DNA from: Nemertoderma westbladi
Lineage: Eukaryota > Xenacoelomorpha > Nemertodermatida > Nemertodermatidae
Direction: 5' to 3'
Assembly (NCBI GenBank): GCA_032718475.1
Contig: JAUCBJ010005132.1
Span: forward strand, 1 to 45,341
Length of the DNA stretch: 45,341 nucleotides
Shown here: piece by piece, positions 25,401-37,190 of the stretch
Layout: each line of letters begins with the position of its first letter
How positions within the stretch are numbered: position 1 is the stretch's first letter
Position numbers and translations under genes: made by a program
The notes under the pieces: model-generated
Database searches by the model: none
Told to the model about the DNA's origin: nothing
Seen by the model: only the letters and a program-made list of their open reading frames with translations

Positions 25401-25900
25401 CTCTCTAACCCTTGTACTCTCTAACCCTTGTACTCTCTAACCCTTGTACTCTCTAAACCTTGTACTCTCTAACCCTTGTACTATCTAACCCTTGTACTCC
25501 CTAACCCTTGCTCTCTCTAACCCTTGTACTCTCTAACCCTTGTACTCTCTAAGCCTTGTACTCTCTAACCCTTGTACTCTCTAACCCTTGTACTCTCTAA
25601 CCCTTGTACTCTCTAAACCTTGTACTCTCTAACCCTTGTACTATCTAACCCTTGTACTCCCTAACCCTTGCTCTCTCTAACCCTTGTACTCCCTAACCCC
25701 TGTACTCTCTAAACCTTGTACTCTCTAACCCTTGTACTCTCTAACCCTTGTACTCTCTAACCCTTGTACTCTCTAACCCTTGTACTCTCTAACCCTTGTA
25801 CTCTCTAACCCTTGTACTCTCTAACCCTTGTACTCTCTAACCCTTGTACTCTCTAACCCTTGTACTCTCTAACCCTTGTACTATCTAACCCTTGTACTCC
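19411..25900. repeat. 3,296-bp tandem duplication inside the 16-bp satellite
   Basis: Rare unit variants recur at a constant distance of 3,296 bp, which is exactly 206 units. Examples: TTGGTCTCC at 21956 and 25252; TGTACTGTCT variants at 19707, 20203 and 20731 matched at 23003, 23499 and 24027. The first block runs from about 19411 to 22706 and the second follows directly. Within each block the GTCT variants are 496 and 528 bp apart, so smaller duplications preceded the large one. The outer limits are approximate. Confidence 0.8.
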
Positions 25901-28900
25901 CTAACCCTTGCTCTCTCTAACCCTTGCCCTAACCCTTGCTCTCTCTAACCCTTGTACTCCCTAACCCTTGCTCTCTCTAACCCTTGTACTCTCTAACCCT
26001 TGTACTCTCTAACCCTTGCACTCTCTAACCCTTGCACTCTCTAACCCTTGTACTCTCTAAACCTTGTACTCTCTAACCCTTGTACTCCCTAACCCTTGCT
26101 CTCTCTAACCCTTGTACTATCTAACCCTTGTACTCTCTAACCCTTGTACTCTCTAACCCTTGTACTCCCTAACCCTTGTACTATCTAACCCTTGTACTCC
26201 CTAACCCTTGCTCTCTCTAACCCTTGTACTCCCTAACCCTTGCTCTCTCTAACCCTTGTACTCCCTAACCCTTGCTCTCTCTAACCCTTGTACTCTCTAA
26301 CCCTTGTACTCTCTAACCCTTGCACTCTCTAACCCTTGCACTCTCTAACCCTTGTACTCTCTAAACCTTGTACTCTCTAACCCTTGTACTCTCTAACCCT
26401 TGTACTCTCTAAACCTTGTACTCTCTAACCCTTGTACTCCCTAACCCTCGGTCTCTCTAACCCTTGTACTCTCTAAACCTTGTACTCTCTAACCCTTGTA
26501 CTCCCTAACCCTTGCTCTCTCTAACCCTTGTACTATCTAACCCTTGTACTCTCTAACCCTTGTACTCTCTAACCCTTGCACTCTCTAACCCTTGTACTCT
26601 CTAACCCTTGTACTCTCTAACCCTTGTACTCTCTAACCCTTGTACTCCCTAACCCTTGTACTCTCTAACCCTTGTACTCTCTAACCCTTGCACTCTCTAA
26701 CCCTTGTACTCCCTAACCCTTGTACTCTCTAACCCTTGTACTCTCTAACCCTTGTACTCTCTAACCCTTGTACTCTCTAACCCTTGTACTCTCTAACCCT
26801 TGTACTCCCTAACCCTTGTACTCTCTAACCCTTGTACTCTCTAACCCTTGTACTCTCTAACCCTTGTACTCTCTAACCCTTGTATTCTCTAACCCTTGTA
26901 CTCTCTAACCCTTGTACTCTCTAACCCTTGTACTCTCTAACCCTTGTACTCTCTAACCCTTGTACTCTCTAACCCTTGTACTCTCTAACCCTTGCACTAT
27001 CTAACCCTTGCACTATCTAACCCTTGTACTCTCTAACCCTTGTACTCTCTAACCCTTGTACTCTCTAACCCTTGTACTCCCTAACCCTTGTACTCTCTAA
27101 CCCTTGTACTCTCTAACCCTTGTACTCTCTAACCCTTGTATTCTCTAACCCTTGTACTCTCTAACCCTTGTACTCTCTAACCCTTGTACTCTCTAACCCT
27201 TGTACTCTCTAACCCTTGTACTCTCTAACCCTTGTACTCTCTACACCTTGTACTCTCTAACCCTTGTACTCTCTAACCCTTGTACTCTCTAACCCTTGTA
27301 CTCTCTAACCCTTGTACTCTCTAACCCTTGTACTCTCTAACCCTTGTACTCTCTAACCCTTGTACTCTCTAACCCTTGCTCTCTCTAACCCTTGCTCTCT
27401 CTAACCCTTGCTCTCTCTAACCCTTGTACTCTCTAACCCTTGTACTCTCTAACCCTTGCACTCTCTAACCCTTGTACTCCCTAACCCCTGTACTCTCTAA
27501 ACCTTGTACTCTCTAACCCTTGTACTCTCTAACCCTTGTACTCTCTAACCCTTGTACTCTCTAACCCTTGTACTCTCTAACCCTTGTACTCTCTAACCCT
27601 TGTACTCTCTAACCCTTGTACTCTCTAACCCTTGTACTCTCTAACCCTTGTACTCTCTAACCCTTGTACTCTCTAACCCTTGTACTATCTAACCCTTGTA
27701 CTCCCTAACCCTTGCTCTCTCTAACCCTTGTACTCCCTAACCCTTGCTCTCTCTAACCCTTGTACTCCCTAACCCTTGCTCTCTCTAACCCTTGTACTCT
27801 CTAACCCTTGTACTCTCTAACCCTTGCACTCTCTAACCCTTGCACTCTCTAACCCTTGTACTCTCTAAACCTTGTACTCTCTAACCCTTGTACTCTCTAA
27901 CCCTTGTACTCTCTAACCCTTGTACTCTCTAACCCTTGTACTCCCTAACCCTTGTACTCTCTAACCCTTGTACTCTCTAACCCGTGCACTCTCTAACCCT
28001 TGTACTCCCTAACCCTTGTACTCTCTAACCCTTGCTCTCTCTAACCCTTGTACTCTCTAACCCTTGTACTCTCTAACCCTTGTACTCTCTAACCCTTGTA
28101 CTCTCTAACCCTTGTACTCTCTAACACTTGTACTCTCTAACCCTTGTATTCTCTAACTATCTAAGCCTCGCATTCTCTAACCCTTGTACTCTCTAACCCT
28201 TGCACTCTCTAACCCTTGTACTCCCTAACCCTTGTACTCACTAACCCTTGTACTCTCTAACCCTTGTACTCTCTAACCCTTGTACTCTCTAACCCTTGTA
28301 CTCTCTAACCCTTGTACTCTCTAACCCTTGTACTCTCTAACCCTTGTACTCTCTAACCCTTGTACTCTCTAACCCTTGTACTCTCTAACCCTTGTACTCC
28401 CTAACCCTTGTACTCTCTAACCCTTGTACTCTCTAACCCTTGTACTCTCTAACCCTTGTACTCTCTAACCCTTGTATTCTCTAACCCTTGTACTCTCTAA
28501 CCCTTGTACTCTCTAACCCTTGTACTCTCTAACCCTTGTACTCTCTAACCCTTGCACTCTCTAACCCTTGCACTATCTAACCCCTGTACTCTCTAACCCT
28601 TGCACTCTCTAACCCTTGTACTCTCTAACCCTTGCACTATCTAACCCTTGCACTATCTAACCCTTGCACTATCTAACCATTGCTCTCTCTAACCCTTGTA
28701 CTCTCTAACCCTTGTACTCCCTAACCCTTGTACTCCCTAACCCTTGTACTCTCTAACCCTTGCTCTCTCTAACCCTTGTACTCTCTAACCCTTGTACTCT
28801 CTAACCCTTGCACTCTCTAACCATTGCACTCTCTAACCCTTGTACTCTCTAACCCTTGTACTCTCTAACCCTTGTACTCTCTAACCCTTGTACTCTCTAA

Positions 28901-29339
28901 CCCTTGTACTCTCTAACCCTTGTACTCTCTAACCCTTGTACTCTCTAACCCTTGTACTCTCTAACCCTTGTACTCTCTAACCCTTGCACTCTCTAACCCT
29001 TGCACTCTCTAACCCTTACTCTCTCTAACCCTTGTACTCTCTAACCCTTGCACTCTCTAAACCTTGTACTCTCTAAACCTTGTACTCTCTAACCCTTGCA
29101 CTCTCTAACCCTTGCTCTCTCTAACCCTTGTACTCTCTAACCCTTGTACTCTCTAACCCTTGTACTCTCTAACCCTTGTACTCTCTAACCCTTGTACTCT
29201 CTAACCCTTGTACTCTCTAACCCTTGTACTCTCTAACCCTTGTATTCTCTAACCCTTGTACTCTCTAACCCTTGTACTCTCTAACCCTTGTATTCTCTAA
29301 CCCTTGTACTCTCTAACCCTTGTACTCTCTAACCCTTGT

Positions 29340-32270
29340 AATCTCTAACCCCTGTACTCTCTAACCCTTGTACTCTCTAACCCTTGTAATATCTAACCCC
29401 TGTACTCTCTAACACTTGTACTCTCTAACCCTTGTACTCTCTAACCCTCGCATTCTCTAACCCTTGTACTCTCTAACCCTTGTACTCTCTAACCCTTGCA
29501 CACTCTAACCCTTGTACTCTCTAACCCTTGTACTCTCTAACTCTCGCACTATCTAACCCTTGCTCTCTCTAACCCTTGCACTCTCTAACTCTTTCTCTCT
29601 CTAACCCTTGCACTCTCTAACCCTTGTACTATCTAACCCTTGTACTCTCTAACCCTTGTACTCTCTAACCCTTGTAATCTCTAACCCCTGTACTCTCTAA
29701 CCCTTGTACTCTCTAACCCTTGCTCTCTCTAACCCTTGTACTCTCTAACCCTTGTACTCTCTAACCCTTGTACTCTCTAGCCCTTGTACTCTCTAACCCT
29801 TGTACTCTCTAACCCTTGTACTCTCTAACCCTTGTACTATCTAACCCTTGTACTCTCTAACCCTTGTACTCTCTAACCCTTGTACTCTCTAACCCTTGTA
29901 ATCTCTAACCCCTGTACTCTCTAACCCTTGCACACTCTAACCCCTGTACTCTCTAACCCTTGTACTCTCTAACTCTCGCACTATCTAACCCTTGCTCTCT
30001 CTAACCCTTGCACTCTCTAACTCTTGCTCTCTCTAACCCTTGTACTCTCTAACCCTTGTACTCTCTAACCCTTGCTCTCTCTAACCCTTGTACTCTCTAA
30101 CCCTTGTACTCTCTAACCCTTGCTCTCTCTAACCCTTGTACTCTCTAACCCTTGTACTCTCTGACCCTTGTATTCTCTGACCCTTGTACTCTCTAACCCT
30201 TGCTATCTCTAACCCTTGTACTCTCTAACCCTTGTACTTTCTAACCCTTGTACTCTCTAACCCTTGTACTTTCTAACCCTTGTACTCTCTAACCCTTGCA
30301 CTCTCTAAACCTTGTACTCTCTAACCGTTGTACTCTCTAACCATTGTACTCTCTAACCCTTGTACTCTCTAACCCTTGTACTCTCTAACCCTTGTAATCT
30401 CTAACCCCTGTACTCTCTAACCCTTGTACTCTCTAACTCTCGCACTATCTAACCCTTGCTCTCTCTAACCCTTGTACTCTCTAACCCTTGTACTCTCTAA
30501 CCCTTGCTCTCTCTAACCCTTGTACTCTCTAACCCTTGTACTCTCTAACCCTTGTACTCTCTAACCCTTGTACTCTCTAACCCTTGTACTCTCTAACCCT
30601 TGTACTCTCTAACCCTTGTACTCTCTAACCCTTGCACTCTCTAACCGTTGCACTATCTAACCCTTGCATTCTCTAACCCCTGTACTCTCTAACCCTTGTA
30701 CTCTCTAACTCTCGCACTATCTAACCCTTGCTCTCTCTAACCCTTGTACTCTCTAAGCCTTGTACTCTCTAACCCTTGTACTCTCTAACCCTTGTACTCT
30801 CTAACCCTTGTATTCTCTAACCCTTGTACTCTCTAACCCTTGTACTCTCTAACCCTTGTATTCTCTAACCCTTGTACTCTCTAACCCTTGTACTCTCTAA
30901 CCCTTGTAATCTCTAACCCCTGTACTCTCTAACCCTTGTACTCTCTAACCCTTGTAATATCTAACCCCTGTACTCTCTAACACTTGTACTCTCTAACCCT
31001 TGTACTCTCTAACCCTCGCATTCTCTAACCCTTGTACTCTCTAACCCTTGTACTCTCTAACCCTTGCACACTCTAACCCTTGTACTCTCTAACCCTTGTA
31101 CTCTCTAACTCTCGCACTATCTAACCCTTGCTCTCTCTAACCCTTGCACTCTCTAACTCTTTCTCTCTCTAACCCTTGCACTCTCTAACCCTTGTACTAT
31201 CTAAGCCTTGTACTCTCTAACCCTTGTACTCTCTAACCCTTGTACTCTCTAACCCTTGTACTCTCTAACCCTTGTAATCTCTAACCCCTGTACTCTCTAA
31301 CCCTTGTACTCTCTAACCCTTGCTCTCTCTAACCCTTGTACTCTCTAACCCTTGTACTCTCTAACCCTTGTACTCTCTAGCCCTTGTACTCTCTAACCCT
31401 TGTACTCTCTAACCCTTGTACTCTCTAACCCTTGTACTATCTAACCCTTGTACTCTCTAACCCTTGTACTCTCTAACCCTTGTACTCTCTAACCCTTGTA
31501 ATCTCTAACCCCTGTACTCTCTAACCCTTGCACACTCTAACCCCTGTACTCTCTAACCCTTGTACTCTCTAACTCTCGCACTATCTAACCCTTGCTCTCT
31601 CTAACCCTTGCACTCTCTAACTCTTGCTCTCTCTAACCCTTGTACTCTCTAACCCTTGTACTCTCTAACCCTTGCTCTCTCTAACCCTTGTACTCTCTAA
31701 CCCTTGTACTCTCTAACCCTTGCTCTCTCTAACCCTTGTACTCTCTAACCCTTGTACTCTCTGACCCTTGTATTCTCTGACCCTTGTACTCTCTAACCCT
31801 TGCTATCTCTAACCCTTGTACTCTCTAACCCTTGTACTTTCTAACCCTTGTACTCTCTAACCCTTGTACTTTCTAACCCTTGTACTCTCTAACCCTTGCA
31901 CTCTCTAAACCTTGTACTCTCTAACCGTTGTACTCTCTAACCATTGTACTCTCTAACCCTTGTACTCTCTAACCCTTGTACTCTCTAACCCTTGTAATCT
32001 CTAACCCCTGTACTCTCTAACCCTTGTACTCTCTAACTCTCGCACTATCTAACCCTTGCTCTCTCTAACCCTTGTACTCTCTAACCCTTGTACTCTCTAA
32101 CCCTTGCTCTCTCTAACCCTTGTACTCTCTAACCCTTGTACTCTCTAACCCTTGTACTCTCTAACCCTTGTACTCTCTAACCCTTGTACTCTCTAACCCT
32201 TGTACTCTCTAACCCTTGTACTCTCTAACCCTTGCACTCTCTAACCGTTGCACTATCTAACCCTTGCATT
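29340..32270. repeat. 1,600-bp duplicated block inside the 16-bp satellite
   Basis: The pair of units with CTGACCC and TATTCTCTGA occurs at 30161 and 31761, exactly 1,600 bp or 100 units apart, and the surrounding variants (CTCGCACTATC, CTCTTTCTCTC, CACACTC) follow in the same order in both copies. Confidence 0.75.
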
Positions 32271-35200
32271 CTCTAACCCTTGTACTCTCTAACCCTTGTA
32301 CTATCTAACCCTTGTACTCCCTAACCCCTGTACTCTCTAACCCTTGTATTCTCTAACTCTTGTACTCTCTAACCCTTGTACTCTCTAACCCTTGTACTCT
32401 CTAACCCTTGTACTCTCTAACCCTTGCATTCTCTAACCCTTGTACTATCTAACACTTATACTATCTAACCCTCGCATTCTCTAACCTTTGTACTATCTAA
32501 CCCTTGTACTCTCTAACCCTTGTACTCTCTAACCCTTGTACTCTCTAACCCTTGTACTCTCTAACCCTTGTGCTCTCTAACCCTTGTACTCTCTAACCCT
32601 TGTACTCTCTAACCCTTGTACTCTCTAACCCTTGTACTCTCTAACCCTTGTACTCTCTAACCCTTGTACTCTCTAACCCTTGCACTCTCTAAACCTTGTA
32701 CTCTCTAACCCTTGCACTCTCTAACCATTGTACTCTCTAACCCTTGTACTCTCTAACCCTTGTACTCTCTAACCCTTGTACTCTCTAACCCTTGTACTCT
32801 CTAACCCTTGCACTCTCTAACCCTTGCACTATCTAAACCTTGTACTCTCTAACCCTTGTACTCTCTAACCCTTGTACTCTCTAACCCTTGTATTCTCTAA
32901 CCCTTGTACTCTCTAACCCTTGTACTATCTAACCCTTGTACTCCCTAACCCCTGTACTCTCTAACCCTTGTATTCTCTAACTCTTGTACTCTCTAACCCT
33001 TGTACTCTCTAACCCTTGTACTCTCTAACCCTTGTACTCTCTAACCCTTGTACTCTCTAACCCTTGTATTCTCTAACCTTTGTACTCTCTAACCCTTGTA
33101 CTCTCTAACCCTTGTACTCTCTAACCCTTGTACTCTCTAACCCTTGTACTCTCTAACCCTTGCACTCTCTAACCCTTGCACTCTCTAACCCTTGTACTCT
33201 CTAACCCTTGCTCTCTCTAACCCTTGCACTCTCTAACCCTTGCACTATCTAAACCTTGCACTCTCTAACCCTTGTACTATCTAACCCTTGTACTCCCTAA
33301 CCCCTGTACTCTCTAACCCTTGTATTCTCTAACCCTTGTACTCTCTAACCCTTGTACTCTCTAACCCTTGTACTCTCTAACCCTTGTACTCTCTAACCGT
33401 TGCACTATCTAACCCTTGCACTATCTAAACCTTGCACTCTCTAACCCTTGTACTCTCTAACCCTTGTACTCTCTAACCCTTGTACTCTCTAACCCTTGTA
33501 CTCTCTAACCCTTGTACTCTCTAACCCTTGTACTCTCTAACCCTTGTACTCTCTAACCCTTGTACTCTCTAACCCTCGTACTCCCTAACCCTTGCATTCT
33601 CTAACCCTTGTACTATCTAACCCTTATACTATCTAACCCTCGCATTCTCTAACCTGTGTACTATCTAACCCTTGTACTCCCTAACCCCTGTACTCTCTAA
33701 CCCTTGTACTCTCTAACCCTTGTACTCTCTAACCCTTGTACTCCCTAACCCTTGCATTCTCTAACCCTTGTACTATCTAACCCTTATACTATCTAACCCT
33801 CGCATTCTCTAACCTGTGTACTATCTAACCCTTGTACTCCCTAACCCCTGTACTCTCTAACCCTTGTACTCTCTAACCCTTGTACTCTCTAACCCTCGTA
33901 CTCCCTAACCCTTGCATTCTCTAACCCTTGTACTCTCTAACCCTTGTACTCTCTAACCCTTGTATTCTCTAACCTTTGTACTCTCTAACCCTTGTACTCT
34001 CTAACCCTTGTACTCTCTAACCCTTGTACTCTCTAACCCTTGTACTCTCTAACCCTTGCACTCTCTAACCCTTGCACTCTCTAACCCTTGTACTCTCTAA
34101 CCCTTGCTCTCTCTAACCCTTGCACTCTCTAACCCTTGCACTATCTAAACCTTGCACTCTCTAACCCTTGTACTATCTAACCCTTGTACTCCCTAACCCC
34201 TGTACTCTCTAACCCTTGTATTCTCTAACCCTTGTACTCTCTAACCCTTGTACTCTCTAACCCTTGTACTCTCTAAACCTTGTACTCTCTAACCGTTGCA
34301 CTATCTAACCCTTGCACTATCTAAACCTTGCACTCTCTAACCCTTGTACTCTCTAACCCTTGTACTCTCTAACCCTTGTACTCTCTAACCCTTGTACTCT
34401 CTAACCCTTGTACTCTCTAACCGTTGTACTCTCTAACCCTTGTACTCTCTAACCCTTGTACTCTCTAACCCTTGTACTCCCTAACCCTTGCATTCTCTAA
34501 CCCTTGTACTATCTAACCCTTATACTATCTAACCCTCGCATTCTCTAACCTGTGTACTATCTAACCCTTGTACTCCCTAACCCCTGTACTCTCTAACCCT
34601 TGTACTCTCTAACCCTTGTACTTTCTAACCCTTGTACTCTCTAACCCTTGCACTCTCTAAACCTTGTACTCTCTAACCGTTGTACTCTCTAACCATTGTA
34701 CTCTCTAACCCTTGTACTCTCTAACCCTTGTACTCTCTAACCCTTGTAATCTCTAACCCCTGTACTCTCTAACCCTTGTACTCTCTAACTCTCGCACTAT
34801 CTAACCCTTGCTCTCTCTAACCCTTGTACTCTCTAACCCTTGTACTCTCTAACCCTTGCTCTCTCTAACCCTTGTACTCTCTAACCCTTGTACTCTCTAA
34901 CCCTTGTACTCTCTAACCCTTGTACTCTCTAACCCTTGTACTCTCTAACCCTTGTACTCTCTAACCCTTGTACTCTCTAACCCTTGCACTCTCTAACCGT
35001 TGCACTATCTAACCCTTGCATTCTCTAACCCTTGTACTCTCTAACCCTTGTACTATCTAACCCTTGTACTCCCTAACCCCTGTACTCTCTAACCCTTGTA
35101 TTCTCTAACTCTTGTACTCTCTAACCCTTGTACTCTCTAACCCTTGTACTCTCTAACCCTTGTACTCTCTAACCCTTGCATTCTCTAACCCTTGTACTAT

Positions 35201-36480
35201 CTAACACTTATACTATCTAACCCTCGCATTCTCTAACCTTTGTACTATCTAACCCTTGTACTCTCTAACCCTTGTACTCTCTAACCCTTGTACTCTCTAA
35301 CCCTTGTACTCTCTAACCCTTGTGCTCTCTAACCCTTGTACTCTCTAACCCTTGTACTCTCTAACCCTTGTACTCTCTAACCCTTGTACTCTCTAACCCT
35401 TGTACTCTCTAACCCTTGTACTCTCTAACCCTTGCACTCTCTAAACCTTGTACTCTCTAACCCTTGCACTCTCTAACCATTGTACTCTCTAACCCTTGTA
35501 CTCTCTAACCCTTGTACTCTCTAACCCTTGTACTCTCTAACCCTTGTACTCTCTAACCCTTGCACTCTCTAACCCTTGCACTATCTAAACCTTGTACTCT
35601 CTAACCCTTGTACTCTCTAACCCTTGTACTCTCTAACCTTTGTATTCTCTAACCCTTGTACTCTCTAACCCTTGTACTATCTAACCCTTGTACTCCCTAA
35701 CCCCTGTACTCTCTAACCCTTGTATTCTCTAACTCTTGTACTCTCTAACCCTTGTACTCTCTAACCCTTGTACTCTCTAACCCTTGTACTCTCTAACCCT
35801 TGTACTCTCTAACCCTTGTATTCTCTAACCTTTGTACTCTCTAACCCTTGTACTCTCTAACCCTTGTACTCTCTAACCCTTGTACTCTCTAACCCTTGTA
35901 CTCTCTAACCCTTGCACTCTCTAACCCTTGCACTCTCTAACCCTTGTACTCTCTAACCCTTGCTCTCTCTAACCCTTGCACTCTCTAACCCTTGCACTAT
36001 CTAAACCTTGCACTCTCTAACCCTTGTACTATCTAACCCTTGTACTCCCTAACCCCTGTACTCTCTAACCCTTGTATTCTCTAACCCTTGTACTCTCTAA
36101 CCCTTGTACTCTCTAACCCTTGTACTCTCTAACCCTTGTACTCTCTAACCGTTGCACTATCTAACCCTTGCACTATCTAAACCTTGCACTCTCTAACCCT
36201 TGTACTCTCTAACCCTTGTACTCTCTAACCCTTGTACTCTCTAACCCTTGTACTCTCTAACCCTTGTACTCTCTAACCCTTGTACTCTCTAACCCTTGTA
36301 CTCTCTAACCCTTGTACTCTCTAACCCTCGTACTCCCTAACCCTTGCATTCTCTAACCCTTGTACTATCTAACCCTTATACTATCTAACCCTCGCATTCT
36401 CTAACCTGTGTACTATCTAACCCTTGTACTCCCTAACCCCTGTACTCTCTAACCCTTGTACTCTCTAACCCTTGTACTCT
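32260..36480. repeat. 2,752-bp spaced duplication inside the 16-bp satellite
   Basis: The rare TGTGCTCTC unit occurs at 32569 and 35321, a distance of 2,752 bp or 172 units. Neighbouring variants (ACACTTATACTATC, CTCGCATTC, TTGCACTCTCTAACCATTG) keep their order in both copies. A stretch like 30200-30690 also recurs near 34620-35030. Confidence 0.65.
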
Positions 36481-36485
36481 CTAAC

Positions 36486-36533
36486 CCTTGTACTCCCTAA
36501 CACTTGCATTCTCTAATCCTTGCACAAACTAAC
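36486..36533 (-). promoter_or_regulatory. 5' splice site of exon B, continuous with the first units of the 16-bp satellite
   Basis: On the minus strand exon B ends CCCAAAG and the intron starts GTTAGT (36533-36528). Read in 16-nt steps from the end of the exon, the sequence is CAAAGGTTAGTTTGTG, CAAGGATTAGAGAATG, CAAGTGTTAGGGAGTA and then the consensus CAAGGGTTAGAGAGTA. These match the consensus at 11, 13, 14 and 16 of 16 positions. The splice site therefore occupies the position of a repeat unit, and similarity rises with distance from the exon. Every later unit carries a variant of the same motif (AAGG then GTTAGA). Confidence 0.85.
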
Positions 36534-36650
36534 CTTTGGGCGAGGAGCTGCGGAACCATTTATCCTGCAACTGTTCGAATTCAACACCGCTCGTATAATT
36601 ATGTATCAGTTTGGAGAGAACGTCCTTTAGGTTGGAACCTTTTGGAACGC
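36534..36650 (-). CDS. Grin3-like: Exon B: NMDA-type glutamate receptor (GluN3-like), end of S2 lobe
   Basis: Internal exon of 117 nt: 2 nt completing the Gly begun in exon A, 38 codons, and 1 nt that begins the next Gly. It reads VPKGSNLKDVLSKLIHN, YTSGVEFEQLQ, DKWFRSSSPK. This is the segment between the GYGIG motif and the disulfide Cys in the ligand-binding domain. S/N-L...L..LI..Y...G....L.DKW is the pattern of the last helices of S2, and DKW is strongly conserved across ionotropic glutamate receptors. Phases at both ends (1 and 1) match exons A and C exactly, which is hard to obtain by chance. The exon is an island: its donor runs directly into a 29-kb satellite and its acceptor has a GGAC microsatellite 28 bp upstream. 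Confidence 0.9.
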
Positions 36651-36678
36651 CTAAAATCAAAACAAAATCATTAACAAT
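36651..36678 (-). promoter_or_regulatory. 3' splice site and likely branch region of intron 2
   Basis: The minus strand reads TTGTTAATGATTTTG, then TTTTGATTTTAG directly before exon B. TTAATGA is a plausible branch site about 20-25 nt from the AG. The whole usable acceptor region is only 28 bp, because the tetranucleotide microsatellite begins at 36679. Confidence 0.75.
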
Positions 36679-36921
36679 GGACGGACGGACGGACGGACGG
36701 ACGGACGGACGGACGGACGGACGGACGGACGGACGGACGGACGGACGGACGGACGGACGGACGGACGGACGGACGGACGGACGGACGGACGGACGGACGG
36801 ACGGACGGACGGACGGACGGACGGACGGACGGACGGACGGACGGACGGACGGACGGACGGACGGACGGACGGACGGACGGACGGACGGACGGACGGACGG
36901 ACGGACGGACGGACGGACGGA
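36679..36921. repeat. (GGAC)n microsatellite, 60.75 copies
   Basis: 243 bp of uninterrupted GGAC on the plus strand (GTCC on the transcribed strand). No interruption is seen, which implies recent expansion. It causes the long artificial frames of repeated Asp-Gly-Arg-Thr or Arg-Pro-Ser-Val, which are not genes. Confidence 0.98.
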
Positions 36922-37088
36922 TGTGGATAAATGTGAAATAATGTAGGGATGGGTGGCGGTGATTTTTCTGGTAATTATTACAAAATATATTAAAGAAAAC
37001 CACCGATAATTCAGCCCACCTCAACGTAACCCGACTTGTTGGTTGCCAAGCTCCCTATGATAAAGACTAACTAGATGCCCTTCTTTCT
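36922..37088. other. Unassigned intronic DNA
   Basis: Short spacer in intron 2 between the GGAC microsatellite and the 3' end of the RTE element. Nothing recognised. Confidence 0.5.
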
Positions 37089-37136
37089 CTACTACTACTA
37101 CTACTATGATCGGCATGCTGCATTGCAGCTGCATTT

Positions 37137-37190
37137 TTAAGAATGCTGTGCCGGCTTGACGACAAAACTGCGCCGCCACAACTCCCTATC
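37137..37190 (-). pseudogene. RTE C-terminal remnant after frameshift
   Basis: Seventeen codons plus TAA, reading DRELWRRSFVVKPAQHS. This restores the expected C-terminus of the RTE polyprotein in a different frame from the preceding part. Confidence 0.7.

Larger units (their letters stand above)
7471..36527 (-). repeat. 16-bp satellite array, about 29 kb, filling intron 3
   Basis: About 1,800 tandem units of 16 bp, on the plus strand CTAACCCTTGTACTCT, on the transcribed minus strand CAAGGGTTAGAGAGTA. Frequent variants are TTGCTCTC for TTGTACTC, TTGCACTC, CCTGTACT, TCCCTAACC, TATCTAACC, CTCGCATT and GTGCACTC. Periodicity is strict over nearly the whole length, with rare 3-bp insertions (near 11478, 13705 and 14908) and a few short units. 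The array fills intron 3 of the receptor gene from its 5' splice site to about 295 bp before exon C. At the exon B end the units decay step by step into the splice donor itself (see the donor entry). Each unit holds one TAACCC, but this is not telomeric DNA. No open frame of note exists in it. Confidence 0.97.

Noticed and set aside
7471-36527. Interstitial telomere block, because of the many TAACCC
   Set aside because: The period is a strict 16 bp with only one hexamer per unit, and the array edge is in register with a splice donor. No pure TTAGGG run is present.
36611-37024. Long frames of repeated Asp-Gly-Arg-Thr or Arg-Pro-Ser-Val
   Set aside because: They are translations of the GGAC microsatellite.
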